Source of the DNA: an uncultured Prevotellaceae bacterium
GTDB taxonomy: Bacteria > Bacteroidota > Bacteroidia > Bacteroidales > Bacteroidaceae
Assembly (NCBI GenBank): GCA_900318555.1
Contig: ONKX01000005.1
Location: 1 to 64,000, forward strand
Direction of reading: 5' to 3'
Length of the DNA stretch: 64,000 nucleotides
Position 1 is the first letter of the stretch. Every line of letters starts with the position of its first letter. Shown here piece after piece: positions 50,361-58,616 of this stretch. The notes below the pieces were generated by a model. That model did no database searches. It worked only from the letters and a program-made list of their open reading frames with translations, and had not been told where the DNA came from. The translations under genes were made by a program, and so were the position numbers.

Positions 50361-52742
50361 ATGAAAAGAACAATTTTATTACTGATTCCGATGCTATTGA
50401 TGAGCATCATGGCATTAGCCATTCCTGCGAAGCGTGGTCTGACGAGAACCATTACCCTGAAAGACGGTTCGACCATGCAGGCAAGACTGGTAGGTGATGA
50501 ATACGGTCATTTCTGGCTGGCGGAAAACGGAAATGCCTATATTCAGGTCTCCAATCAAGAATACTTTACAAAAATTGATGCAGAGGCTGTGAAACAACAG
50601 GCACAGGCACGCCGTTCGGCTGCCAATGTTAGTCGTGCTCAGCGGTTGCCCGGAATGAAAAAACACGGTCGTCGTGTAGGGCAGGTTGGATCTTACTTCG
50701 GCGCCAAGAAGGCACTGGTCGTTTTGGTCAATTTCACCGACAAAAAATTCAAAGCAACCAACGACAGCGCCCTCTACGACCGTATTGCTAATGAAAAAGA
50801 TTTCAAGGAAGGTAATTTCGTGGGGTCAATGTATGATTATTTCTACGCCCAAAGCGAAGGCCAGTTTGAACTGACGTTCGACATCATGGGTCCCGTCACC
50901 GTATCGCAAAAGCACAGCTACTATGGCAGCAATAATCCTCAGGGAGACGACAAGCATCCTGGCGAAATGATTCATGAGGCCATTGAAATAGTGAAAGACA
51001 GCATTAACGACTGGGAGCAATACGACTGGGATAACGACGGATTTGTTGACCAGGTATATGTCATCTATGCCGGTAATGGTGAAGCTGACGGTGGTGCCAG
51101 CACAACCATCTGGCCCCATACCTGGGATTTGGAGTCCAGCGGCGCCGGAATGGTTAGTGTCGGTGAAGGACTGCTGGTAAACACCTATGCCTGTGGCAGT
51201 GAACTGAACGGCAGCAACCAGATAGGAGGCATTGGTACCATGTGTCACGAATTCAGCCACTGTCTGGGTTATCCCGACTTTTATGATATTGACTATTCCG
51301 GTGGCCAGGGTATGGACGAATGGGATCTGATGAGCAGCGGTTCATACAATGGTGACGGATATTGTCCAGCAGGCTATACCGGTTATGAACGCTGGATGGC
51401 AGGATGGAAAACACCCGTAGAATTGGACTATGGCAAAGTTTCCGTCGAAGTCATGAAGGGCCTGCAGGAAGGAGGTGAGTTCTATGTAATGTATAATGAC
51501 GGCTGGCGTGATGAATACTTCATACTGGAAAACCGTACGCAGACAGGTTGGGACAAAAGTCTGCCGGGCAGCGGACTGCTCATCGTGCATGTAGATTACG
51601 ACGAAATGGTATGGGCTTATAACCAGCCTAACGACGACCCCGACCACCAGCGCATGACATGGATACCCTCCGATGGCAGTTATAACTTCTACGGATATGG
51701 CGAAGACATATATCCGACACATGTCGGCAAGGATGCCTACCCCAATGCTAACGGCAACAATGCTTTCGGCGACAGGACGACACCCGCCGCGGAACTGTAC
51801 AACAAAAACACGGACGGCAGCAAACTGCTACATAAAGGCATTAAAAACATTACCAAACATAATGATGGCAGTATCTCATTCGACTACATAAACGGTGCTA
51901 TGGTGAAGGTCCCCGTATTCTCGCACAAAGGTGGCACCTTCCTCGAGCCCATACAGTTAAGCATGACCTGTGACACTAACGCTGCTACCATCTATTATAC
52001 AACAGACGGTTCAACGCCTACGGTGAATAGCAGCATCTATTCTGCGCCCCTGGAGATAGACAGCGACGTGACTGTCAAGGCAATTGCTGCTACGGCGGAA
52101 TATGAGAGTTACATGACAGAGGCAACATACAAAATTGTTACCCTCATTTCCACGCCCGACTCGCTGCGCTATGCCTGGAAAGAAGATTTCGATGGCTATA
52201 CCGCAGAGACCGCTGCAGAAGATATCATCAGCGAACAGGCTTTCTATGATTGTGACGGTGGGCAATACTGTAAAATATATAGAGATAATCTTGCCGGGGG
52301 AAAAGTTCCAGAATTGCTAATACCTCATCAAGGCCGTCCTGTCAACAAACTGAATGCCATCATTGCTCTCGGTATGGTATATGGCGATTTCGAATTGTCG
52401 TATAAGAGTAACCATCCCTTATCTATAAGCACGGAAACGGAAGGTGTGGTCATTACGGAAGGCGAAGTCGACGGTAAGACCTATCACTTTACGGTAACTG
52501 TCCCGGAAGGCATCCATGCACTGCAGCTGTCGTTTGTCAACAATAACATACTGAACACCCGCATTGACGACATCATGTTGATAAAGCCAAAAAACAGTGG
52601 AGGAACAAGCGGCATTGCAAATCATTCGCCCTCGAACACGCAATCCAACGATGATGCTTACTATACCATTCAGGGCGTTCGGGTTGCAAAACCCACCCAT
52701 GGTATATTTATTCACCGCGGAAAGATACACATTTGTAAGTAA
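50361..52742 (+). CDS. Secreted M6-family metalloprotease with T9SS-type tail
   Basis: This 793-residue protein has a signal peptide (MKRTILLLIPMLLMSIMALA), a propeptide-like region, and an M6 peptidase domain with the zinc motif HEFSH (His296, Glu297, His300) followed by CLGYPDFYD, the third-ligand region. A chitobiase-type beta-sandwich (ATIYYTTDGSTPTVNSSIYSAPL) and a galactose-binding-like domain follow. The tail YTIQGVRVAKPTHGIFIHRGKIHICK resembles the T9SS tails of neighbouring proteins but ends IHICK instead of VVVK. It probably digests extracellular protein. A TTG six bases upstream is not used as the start here. Confidence 0.92.
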   Translation: MKRTILLLIPMLLMSIMALAIPAKRGLTRTITLKDGSTMQARLVGDEYGHFWLAENGNAYIQVSNQEYFTKIDAEAVKQQAQARRSAANVSRAQRLPGMKKHGRRVGQVGSYFGAKKALVVLVNFTDKKFKATNDSALYDRIANEKDFKEGNFVGSMYDYFYAQSEGQFELTFDIMGPVTVSQKHSYYGSNNPQGDDKHPGEMIHEAIEIVKDSINDWEQYDWDNDGFVDQVYVIYAGNGEADGGASTTIWPHTWDLESSGAGMVSVGEGLLVNTYACGSELNGSNQIGGIGTMCHEFSHCLGYPDFYDIDYSGGQGMDEWDLMSSGSYNGDGYCPAGYTGYERWMAGWKTPVELDYGKVSVEVMKGLQEGGEFYVMYNDGWRDEYFILENRTQTGWDKSLPGSGLLIVHVDYDEMVWAYNQPNDDPDHQRMTWIPSDGSYNFYGYGEDIYPTHVGKDAYPNANGNNAFGDRTTPAAELYNKNTDGSKLLHKGIKNITKHNDGSISFDYINGAMVKVPVFSHKGGTFLEPIQLSMTCDTNAATIYYTTDGSTPTVNSSIYSAPLEIDSDVTVKAIAATAEYESYMTEATYKIVTLISTPDSLRYAWKEDFDGYTAETAAEDIISEQAFYDCDGGQYCKIYRDNLAGGKVPELLIPHQGRPVNKLNAIIALGMVYGDFELSYKSNHPLSISTETEGVVITEGEVDGKTYHFTVTVPEGIHALQLSFVNNNILNTRIDDIMLIKPKNSGGTSGIANHSPSNTQSNDDAYYTIQGVRVAKPTHGIFIHRGKIHICK

Positions 52743-52751
52743 TATATCATA

Positions 52752-52791
52752 AAAAAGGGGCCTGTTTTGAGCGAAACGGGTCCCTTTTTTA
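52752..52791 (+). terminator. Terminator after the M6 protease gene
   Basis: AAAAAAGGGGCCTGTTT pairs imperfectly with GAAACGGGTCCCTTTTTT, with a T-run at the end. Confidence 0.75.
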
Positions 52792-52819
52792 TGTTTTTTT
52801 GCACTTTTTTAGGAAAAAT

Positions 52820-52851
52820 GTTGCATATTTGCAAAATAATTCGTACCTTCG
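52820..52851 (+). promoter_or_regulatory. Promoter of the ompA gene
   Basis: GTTG (52820-52823), 20 bases, TACCTTCG (52844-52851), about 40 bases before the ATG at 52893. The -7 box differs from consensus by one base. Confidence 0.5.
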
Positions 52852-52892
52852 CCACCAAATAGCTTATTTTATTCACTTAATATTAAGTAATT

Positions 52893-54026
52893 ATGAAAAT
52901 GAAAATGTTTTTGATAGCAGCTCTTGCCTTAGTAGGTATGAGTGCTATGGCACAGCGTCAGGAGAAGGTCGTTGACCGTGTTGACCAGCGCACTGTGCAG
53001 GAATTGGATCACGTTGACGTGACCACTAAGTTCAAGCCCTACTGGTACCTGGATTTACAGGGTGGTGGCCAGTGGACCATTGGTGAGGCCAAGTTCAAGG
53101 ACCTGATTTCTCCTAACGTCCAGCTTGGTTTGGGTTATCAGTTCTCTAAGGTTGTTGGTGCTCGTTTGGCATTCAACGGCTGGCAGTCTAAGGGTGGTTT
53201 CGACAACCGCGAAATCATGAATTACAAGTGGAAGTATATTGCTGGTGGTATCGACCTGACCTTCAACCTGTCTAACCTGGTTGCTGGCTGGAACCCCAAG
53301 CGCGTGTTCAACCTCTCACTCTTTGTTGGTGGTGGTGCTAACATGGGCTTCGACAACGATGAAGCTAAGGACTTGGATGCTAAAGGCTACAAGATGCAGT
53401 ATCTGTGGGATGGCACGAAGTTCCGTCCTTATGGCCGTGTTGGTCTGCAGGCTATGTTCCGTCTGAGCGATGCAGTGAACCTGCTGTTCGAGGGTAACGC
53501 CAATGGTCTGAGCGACAAGTACAACTCTAAGTATGGTAACAATATCGACAAGTACGTGAACGCACTTGTTGGTCTGCGCATCAACTTGGGTAAGACCTAT
53601 CGTGAGGAGTCTCATGAGGTTTATCGCGACGTTGTTGTTTACGATACCATTTACAAGTACGTCACCATCGAGGAACCGAAACCCGTTAAGATTGAGCCTC
53701 TGCGCCGTGATGTATTCTTCATCATCAACAAATACGACATTCGCGAGACTGAGGTTGACAAGATTTCTGACATTGCCAACTTCATGAAGCAGTATCCCAA
53801 AGCAACTGTTAGCGTAGTGGGTTATGCTGACGCTGGTACTGGTAACGACAAGATTAACGACCGTCTGGCTAAGCAGCGTGCTGACATTGTTGTGAAGGAA
53901 CTGATTGAGAAGTACGAGATTGCTCCCGAGCGCATCAGCTACGATTCAAAGGGTGCACACGAGCAGCCGTTCGAAGAGAACGACAAGAACCGTGTTTCTA
54001 TCATGATTGCTGTACCAAACGATTAA
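52893..54026 (+). CDS. OmpA family outer-membrane protein
   Basis: This 377-residue protein has a signal peptide (MKMKMFLIAALALVGMSAMAQ), an eight-strand-type N-terminal beta-barrel (about 40-235) and a C-terminal OmpA/MotB peptidoglycan-binding domain (about 270-377) with ATVSVVGYADAGTGNDKINDRLAKQRAD and NDKNRVSIMI. It anchors the outer membrane to peptidoglycan and is probably abundant: codon choice is regular (GCT, GGT, AAG rich) and differs from neighbours. It is a monocistronic unit with promoter and strong terminator. Confidence 0.95.
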   Translation: MKMKMFLIAALALVGMSAMAQRQEKVVDRVDQRTVQELDHVDVTTKFKPYWYLDLQGGGQWTIGEAKFKDLISPNVQLGLGYQFSKVVGARLAFNGWQSKGGFDNREIMNYKWKYIAGGIDLTFNLSNLVAGWNPKRVFNLSLFVGGGANMGFDNDEAKDLDAKGYKMQYLWDGTKFRPYGRVGLQAMFRLSDAVNLLFEGNANGLSDKYNSKYGNNIDKYVNALVGLRINLGKTYREESHEVYRDVVVYDTIYKYVTIEEPKPVKIEPLRRDVFFIINKYDIRETEVDKISDIANFMKQYPKATVSVVGYADAGTGNDKINDRLAKQRADIVVKELIEKYEIAPERISYDSKGAHEQPFEENDKNRVSIMIAVPND

Positions 54027-54042
54027 TTAGAGTACACATAAC

Positions 54043-54080
54043 AAAAAAGGGGCTGCTCAAGCGAGCAGCCCCTTTTATTA
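54043..54080. terminator. Strong terminator after ompA, shared with the convergent DUF1573 gene
   Basis: AAAAGGGGCTGCTC-aagc-GAGCAGCCCCTTTT is a perfect 14-bp stem with A and T flanks on both sides, so it probably acts in both directions. Confidence 0.9.
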
Positions 54081-54088
54081 TTACCACG

Positions 54089-54511
54089 TTAATTCAACTT
54101 TTCACCCGTCAGGTCAATGCTAACCTCTCCACCGTTGCTCTGAACGACTACAGTGCGAGAGAATTCTCCTGGAGTGAGGTGATTGGTATCTAACGATATC
54201 TTAAGTGTTCTACCATGTCCAGGGGCAATAGGCTTGTCAACGAACTCTGTCGTTGTACACGAGCAGAGGTTCTCTATGTTAGTAATCAGGAGGTCTTCAC
54301 TGCCATCATTGATCATGGCAACCTCCTTTTCTATAACCCCGCTCCCCTGCGGAATAGAGCCCAACTGTAACTCGGTAGGCTGTACGACCAGATGGGCCGG
54401 TCCCTCCTTGGGCTCTACTATCTTGTGTTTATCCTTACAGCTCGTCATACCCAGGGACAGGAAACACAAAAGAATTAATGTAGTAAATTGAATGAGACGA
54501 TACTTTTTCAT
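54089..54511 (-). CDS. DUF1573 lipoprotein
   Basis: This 140-residue protein has a lipoprotein signal (about 1-24, lipobox GMTSC) and one Ig-like DUF1573 domain (about 45-138). The domain has the typical strand FGSIPQG-like LQLGSIPQGSGVIEKEVAMINDG, the Cys pair in ENLCSCTTTEF and PIAPGHGRTLKISLDT. DUF1573 proteins are common periplasmic or surface proteins of Bacteroidetes; function unknown. A hairpin separates it from the upstream gene on the same strand. Confidence 0.9.
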   Translation of the reverse strand: MKKYRLIQFTTLILLCFLSLGMTSCKDKHKIVEPKEGPAHLVVQPTELQLGSIPQGSGVIEKEVAMINDGSEDLLITNIENLCSCTTTEFVDKPIAPGHGRTLKISLDTNHLTPGEFSRTVVVQSNGGEVSIDLTGEKLN

Positions 54512-54540
54512 TTTATTTCTTAATAGGGTTTGCTCATCAT

Positions 54541-54578
54541 AAACGGATTACAAGACTAACACCTTGTAATCCGTTTTG
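54541..54578 (-). terminator. Hairpin between the 1117-residue gene and the DUF1573 gene
   Basis: AAAACGGATTACAAG-gtgttagt-CTTGTAATCCGTTT on the minus strand is a perfect long stem. Only TTTATG follows, so termination may be partial. Confidence 0.65.
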
Positions 54579-54607
54579 ATAAATGCAGAACTAAATCTGT
54601 TTTTCAA

Positions 54608-57600
54608 TTATTTAATCACGATCTTTTGGCCATTGACGATGTAAACGCCTTTCTTATTCATACTCTGAACGCGACGGCCCTGCAGGTCGAAGATAACCTT
54701 AGAGGAATCGCCATCAATAACGTTATTACTAATTGCACTCACCTCCTGGAATGTCACTGTCAGCATCGTGTCAGCTGTTATGTTGTTGATGGTATAGCTA
54801 TTGTCAGAAACCTGTGAAGTCACATCGCTGTTGTTCACTATCACGCTGGCAATGCCATTACCTTCATCAGGCAAGAACGTAACTATTGCATTCGTTCCTT
54901 CATTCACAGTGAACGATGTGGTTTCGTTTCTTACCGATGTTTCACCATACGTTGCACTACCATTACCCGTTGCAGTAATGCTCAGCGTATAAGTTGGTAC
55001 AGGTATGGCCTCGAACTCCACCTCCAGAGTCGTATTACTACTGATGTCACTAATGGTGTATGTATTGTTCGATACAGACGACGTTACATCCGAATCGTTT
55101 TCCTTTACGCTCTTTATCCTGTATCCATCATCAGGTGTTATAGAAACCGTTGCATTCGTTCCTTCATTCACAGTGAACGATTTGGTTTCATTTCTTACCG
55201 ATGTTTCATCATACGTTGCACTACCATTACCCGTTGCAATAATGCTCAGCGTATAAGTTTTTGTTGTTGGTGTAGCCCTGTCGTTATCCACAAGGAAGTG
55301 TGGAGATAAAACACCGGGATTAACAATACAGTCTTCCTTCTTGATACTCTCGGGATTTTCAAGATACAACTTAAAATTAGCATCACCGAAAGCACCCTCC
55401 GGAATATGATAGCTGTAAGTGTCGGGGCTATTCTGCAAAGCACCCTTAGCAACAGGTTCATCCATCACCAGTTTAATGGCTACTGTATAACCATCGGCAT
55501 AATACTGGGGATAATCCTCAGCAAATGTGGGATATTCTTCAAAGTGTCCTCTGCCCACCACATTAGCCATGTTATACGCATTGACAATTTCTACTACGGC
55601 ATTCGGATTAGGCACCAAAGCGTTATAGAACCTCGGTACCTGAGCCATAATTACCAGATCATTCAAGTCAACATCACTGATAATATCGATAGCATGAGAA
55701 TTTCTCTCTATCACCTGCAAAACAGAATAGAGATCGTAAGTTGTATTAAACTGTGGCTCAGGCTCCGCCAGACTGAACTTTGCGGTCAATGCGACATCCG
55801 TGACAAGTTTGTCATTATTGCTATAATCAAATGTGCCTATCGGCATTTGCAGATAATAGATGCCAGGATTATTCAGACCATTCAAATGAACGATAAAGCT
55901 GTTTTCTTCCTTATCACTCTTGGTCAAGATGTCAACATCGCTGGTTGTTTCCACCTTCTTTTCGCCAAGTGCATCTGAAGAGAAATAGACCTTCTTTACA
56001 TCTTTCAGCTCTACTCTTGACAAGTTCTTGAAGGTTAAGACTATACTCTCTGTCGTTGTCAGTATTGAAGTTGCCGAAAGAGCGATTTCCGGATCCACAA
56101 GGGTCGGATTTGGGGCATCAACAAATGTGAATGCACTTGACAATGCAGCATCAAAGTGCAGATCAGGCTGACCTTCAACCAGCGGATGATTGACAATCAC
56201 GTTGTTGGTGTAGTCAATCGCCTCTGTGGCAAAGCCAAGATCATTGTCTCCTGCGTCACGTCCTTGCCATCCTATAATATAGAACAAAGCAAACACATCT
56301 TCATTATCTACACCGTCGATAAGCAATTTCTTGACGTCCAAGCCATTTTTCTTTCCTGGCTCAGGGGTAGTATTATCGTTTGTAGAAGGCAAAATAGTGA
56401 TAAAGCGACCATCAGCCGTTTTGAAGAACAAGGAGTCACTCGTTTCAGATTTAACAGCCTGGAATGGTGTAGCCTCTTCCTGGCTGGTCACTACAGTCAC
56501 CTTCTGCTCGCTATAGGCAAGATAGCATTCCTTCTTTTCAGCTTCCTTACCACCATTGACACCTTTGATAAAATACCAACTATCCTTGGCGGGCATCACC
56601 ACATTGGTTTCTGCGTAGAAAGCAGCGATAGCAGCTTCCAGCGATGCTTTTTGTTCATCATGAGTCTTTGTCGTGCCTTCCTTGGTGTCATCCAATGCCT
56701 GATCGATAGCTTTATCTGCATTACTTCCTGAGACAGGATAACCGATAGCACTTCCAATCTGACTCTTCAGCGTGTTTACCTCTGTTATAAGATCTTTCAG
56801 ATCAGCATAAGGATCTTGGATGGTATAGGTAATATTAAATTCTGCATTCCATCGATCGTAGGTGGCAGCTTGATTTGTGCCATAGGCTGTCGTATGCACG
56901 GTTCCCTCTGGTACATTGATGACGTATGTTCCATATTTCGTGTTAGATTTGGTTCTAATCACTATCTGATTGCGATTTCCTGCTGCAACATAAATATTCT
57001 CCAATGTTTCCACATACTCACCGTCTAATGTCAAGTTCAGTACTGTTCCAGCAGGCACTTTAACCGCTTTGTCAAATTCCACCTTGATCGGATCAGGTAG
57101 TTCTTGGACTATTGTCTCCGATTCAGGAGTGATTGAAACTACCTTCAACGAGTTACGCGGTTCAAACACGCTAAAGGCGCGTGCTATTTCAACATTTGCA
57201 TAACCCTCCGGGTCCTCGAAACTACCTGCAGGCACATGGAGCACAAAATCGCCATCCGTTGTAATTTCTTCATCGCCAGGCAATGACAGGGTTACAACTT
57301 TGCCTGAAACATTTACGTCTAAAGCCTTAAGACCATCTATTCCAGTACCCGTTAAACCGATACCGGAAGTGGATACCTGCTTCATGTCGCTATCAAAAGT
57401 CAGATTGACAGATTTAAAGGACGGAACCTGCCCTGCCAAACTGATAGATGGTTTAAGCGCATTCTTTAAAGCAGTATAGTTAACAGTGACTTTCTTCCAT
57501 TCAGAACCGCCATCAGTGAAGAGTTGAACTGACGTGACATTACTGGAGGTAGCTGTCCATGTATGACCAACAAGATTTCCTGAACCTGTTGAGCGATTCA

Positions 57601-57961
57601 ACAAATCACCCATAGAACTGTCATCACTCCATGTAATCGAATTAATCGTAGCACCATCTTTGGCAGTAAAAGTAATGAGAGTACCTGAAGTCAGACGCAA
57701 TGAATAAGTTAATCCATCCACAGTTCTGGTTACAATCTGTGCACCACCATTTCTGGCGACACCACTGGAAAAAGACATGCTGATTTTCCCATCCTCAAAG
57801 ATTTTATCGAAAACATTTAGCTTTCCACCTTCATAATCCATCGGGGTCATGGAGGGATTGAGTCCTGTCGGATTCGCATAGTCAAATACAGCAGTCAACT
57901 GTATCTGTGCAAGTGTTGGCAGCGATGCTACTAGTAAGAGTAATAACAGTGCTTTCTTCAT
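54608..57961 (-). CDS. Large secreted protein with duplicated bacterial repeat domains and T9SS tail
   Basis: This 1117-residue protein has a signal peptide (MKKALLLLLLVASLPTLA), several beta-sandwich domains with an Ig-like pattern (SISLAGQVPSFKSVNLTFDSDM, LKVVSITPESETIVQELPDPIKVEFDKAV), and near the C-terminus two almost identical domains of about 80 residues (YTLSIxATGNGSATYxETSVRNET...). These match the bacterial repeat domain class found in surface adhesins. The duplication is visible in DNA as 108-bp near-identical blocks (54888-54995 and 55152-55259). The tail VIFDLQGRRV...KGVYIVNGQKIVIK is T9SS-like. A surface role is likely; ligand unknown. Confidence 0.87.
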   Translation of the reverse strand: MKKALLLLLLVASLPTLAQIQLTAVFDYANPTGLNPSMTPMDYEGGKLNVFDKIFEDGKISMSFSSGVARNGGAQIVTRTVDGLTYSLRLTSGTLITFTAKDGATINSITWSDDSSMGDLLNRSTGSGNLVGHTWTATSSNVTSVQLFTDGGSEWKKVTVNYTALKNALKPSISLAGQVPSFKSVNLTFDSDMKQVSTSGIGLTGTGIDGLKALDVNVSGKVVTLSLPGDEEITTDGDFVLHVPAGSFEDPEGYANVEIARAFSVFEPRNSLKVVSITPESETIVQELPDPIKVEFDKAVKVPAGTVLNLTLDGEYVETLENIYVAAGNRNQIVIRTKSNTKYGTYVINVPEGTVHTTAYGTNQAATYDRWNAEFNITYTIQDPYADLKDLITEVNTLKSQIGSAIGYPVSGSNADKAIDQALDDTKEGTTKTHDEQKASLEAAIAAFYAETNVVMPAKDSWYFIKGVNGGKEAEKKECYLAYSEQKVTVVTSQEEATPFQAVKSETSDSLFFKTADGRFITILPSTNDNTTPEPGKKNGLDVKKLLIDGVDNEDVFALFYIIGWQGRDAGDNDLGFATEAIDYTNNVIVNHPLVEGQPDLHFDAALSSAFTFVDAPNPTLVDPEIALSATSILTTTESIVLTFKNLSRVELKDVKKVYFSSDALGEKKVETTSDVDILTKSDKEENSFIVHLNGLNNPGIYYLQMPIGTFDYSNNDKLVTDVALTAKFSLAEPEPQFNTTYDLYSVLQVIERNSHAIDIISDVDLNDLVIMAQVPRFYNALVPNPNAVVEIVNAYNMANVVGRGHFEEYPTFAEDYPQYYADGYTVAIKLVMDEPVAKGALQNSPDTYSYHIPEGAFGDANFKLYLENPESIKKEDCIVNPGVLSPHFLVDNDRATPTTKTYTLSIIATGNGSATYDETSVRNETKSFTVNEGTNATVSITPDDGYRIKSVKENDSDVTSSVSNNTYTISDISSNTTLEVEFEAIPVPTYTLSITATGNGSATYGETSVRNETTSFTVNEGTNAIVTFLPDEGNGIASVIVNNSDVTSQVSDNSYTINNITADTMLTVTFQEVSAISNNVIDGDSSKVIFDLQGRRVQSMNKKGVYIVNGQKIVIK
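54888..55259 (-). repeat. 108-bp near-identical direct repeats in the 1117-residue gene
   Basis: Blocks 54888-54995 and 55152-55259 differ at only a handful of positions. This indicates a recent duplication or ongoing gene conversion. Confidence 0.87.
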
Positions 57962-58001
57962 TATTGGAATGTATTAATAATTTTAAAAAGAATAATCTCG
58001 A

Positions 58002-58502
58002 TTATAGATGTTCTTCATCAACCTCTTTTTCAGGAGCCTTCACACAAAGTTTCCATTCTCCATCAACTTTGACGGGGTTGAACATAAACATCGTCGTAGG
58101 AGCCTCTCCCGTTCCCGATTGTTCGGACGTTGCGAAAGTGACTTTGTATTTAACATCATTACAGCCTTCCAGCATGAATGAATAATATTCACGACGATAA
58201 TCTAAAACAGGGAATAGCTTAAAACGGCGCTTTAGACTTTTCTTCATAGAGTCTGACAAAGGCAACAGTTCCCTGGTGCTGTCATTATACTCGTTAAGCG
58301 AAGCTATCACTTCATCAATCTTCTTACCTTTCAGCAATTCCATGGCATTATCGCAAATCTGCAGCATCTGTGTGGTATCCGATGCTGTCAGCATACTACG
58401 GAACTCTTCAATCTGTTCCTCGCGTGTTTGTTTCTTTTTATTACAAGCAGTGACAAGGCACAAAGCTGCCACAGCAATTAAGATGTAATTAATCTTTTTC
58501 AT
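58002..58502 (-). CDS. Small lipoprotein of unknown function
   Basis: This 166-residue protein has a lipoprotein signal (MKKINYILIAVAALCLVTAC, Cys20) followed by a basic segment. A helical part (EEQIEEFRSMLTASDTTQMLQICDNAMELLKGKK) is followed by a beta-rich part (YRREYYSFMLEGCNDVKYKVTFATSEQ...FMFNPVKVDGEWKLCVK) that resembles an NTF2-like or DUF4878-type fold. I do not assign a family. It lies between two large surface-protein genes and 40 bases before the 1117-residue gene, perhaps in the same transcript. Confidence 0.85.
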   Translation of the reverse strand: MKKINYILIAVAALCLVTACNKKKQTREEQIEEFRSMLTASDTTQMLQICDNAMELLKGKKIDEVIASLNEYNDSTRELLPLSDSMKKSLKRRFKLFPVLDYRREYYSFMLEGCNDVKYKVTFATSEQSGTGEAPTTMFMFNPVKVDGEWKLCVKAPEKEVDEEHL

Positions 58503-58530
58503 CTTGAATAATATTATTTAAAGAGAAAAA

Positions 58531-58564
58531 GAGAGTGCGTCCGCTCTCTGCGAGACGCACTCTC
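58531..58564 (-). terminator. Terminator after the collagen-like lipoprotein gene
   Basis: GAGAGTGCGTC pairs with GACGCACTCTC over 11 bp; on the minus strand it is followed by TTTTTCTCTTT. Confidence 0.8.
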
Positions 58565-58616
58565 CTATCAGAGCTTTTTAGATTCTTTTATAATTAAAAA
58601 TCTTGAGTTTCATCAA

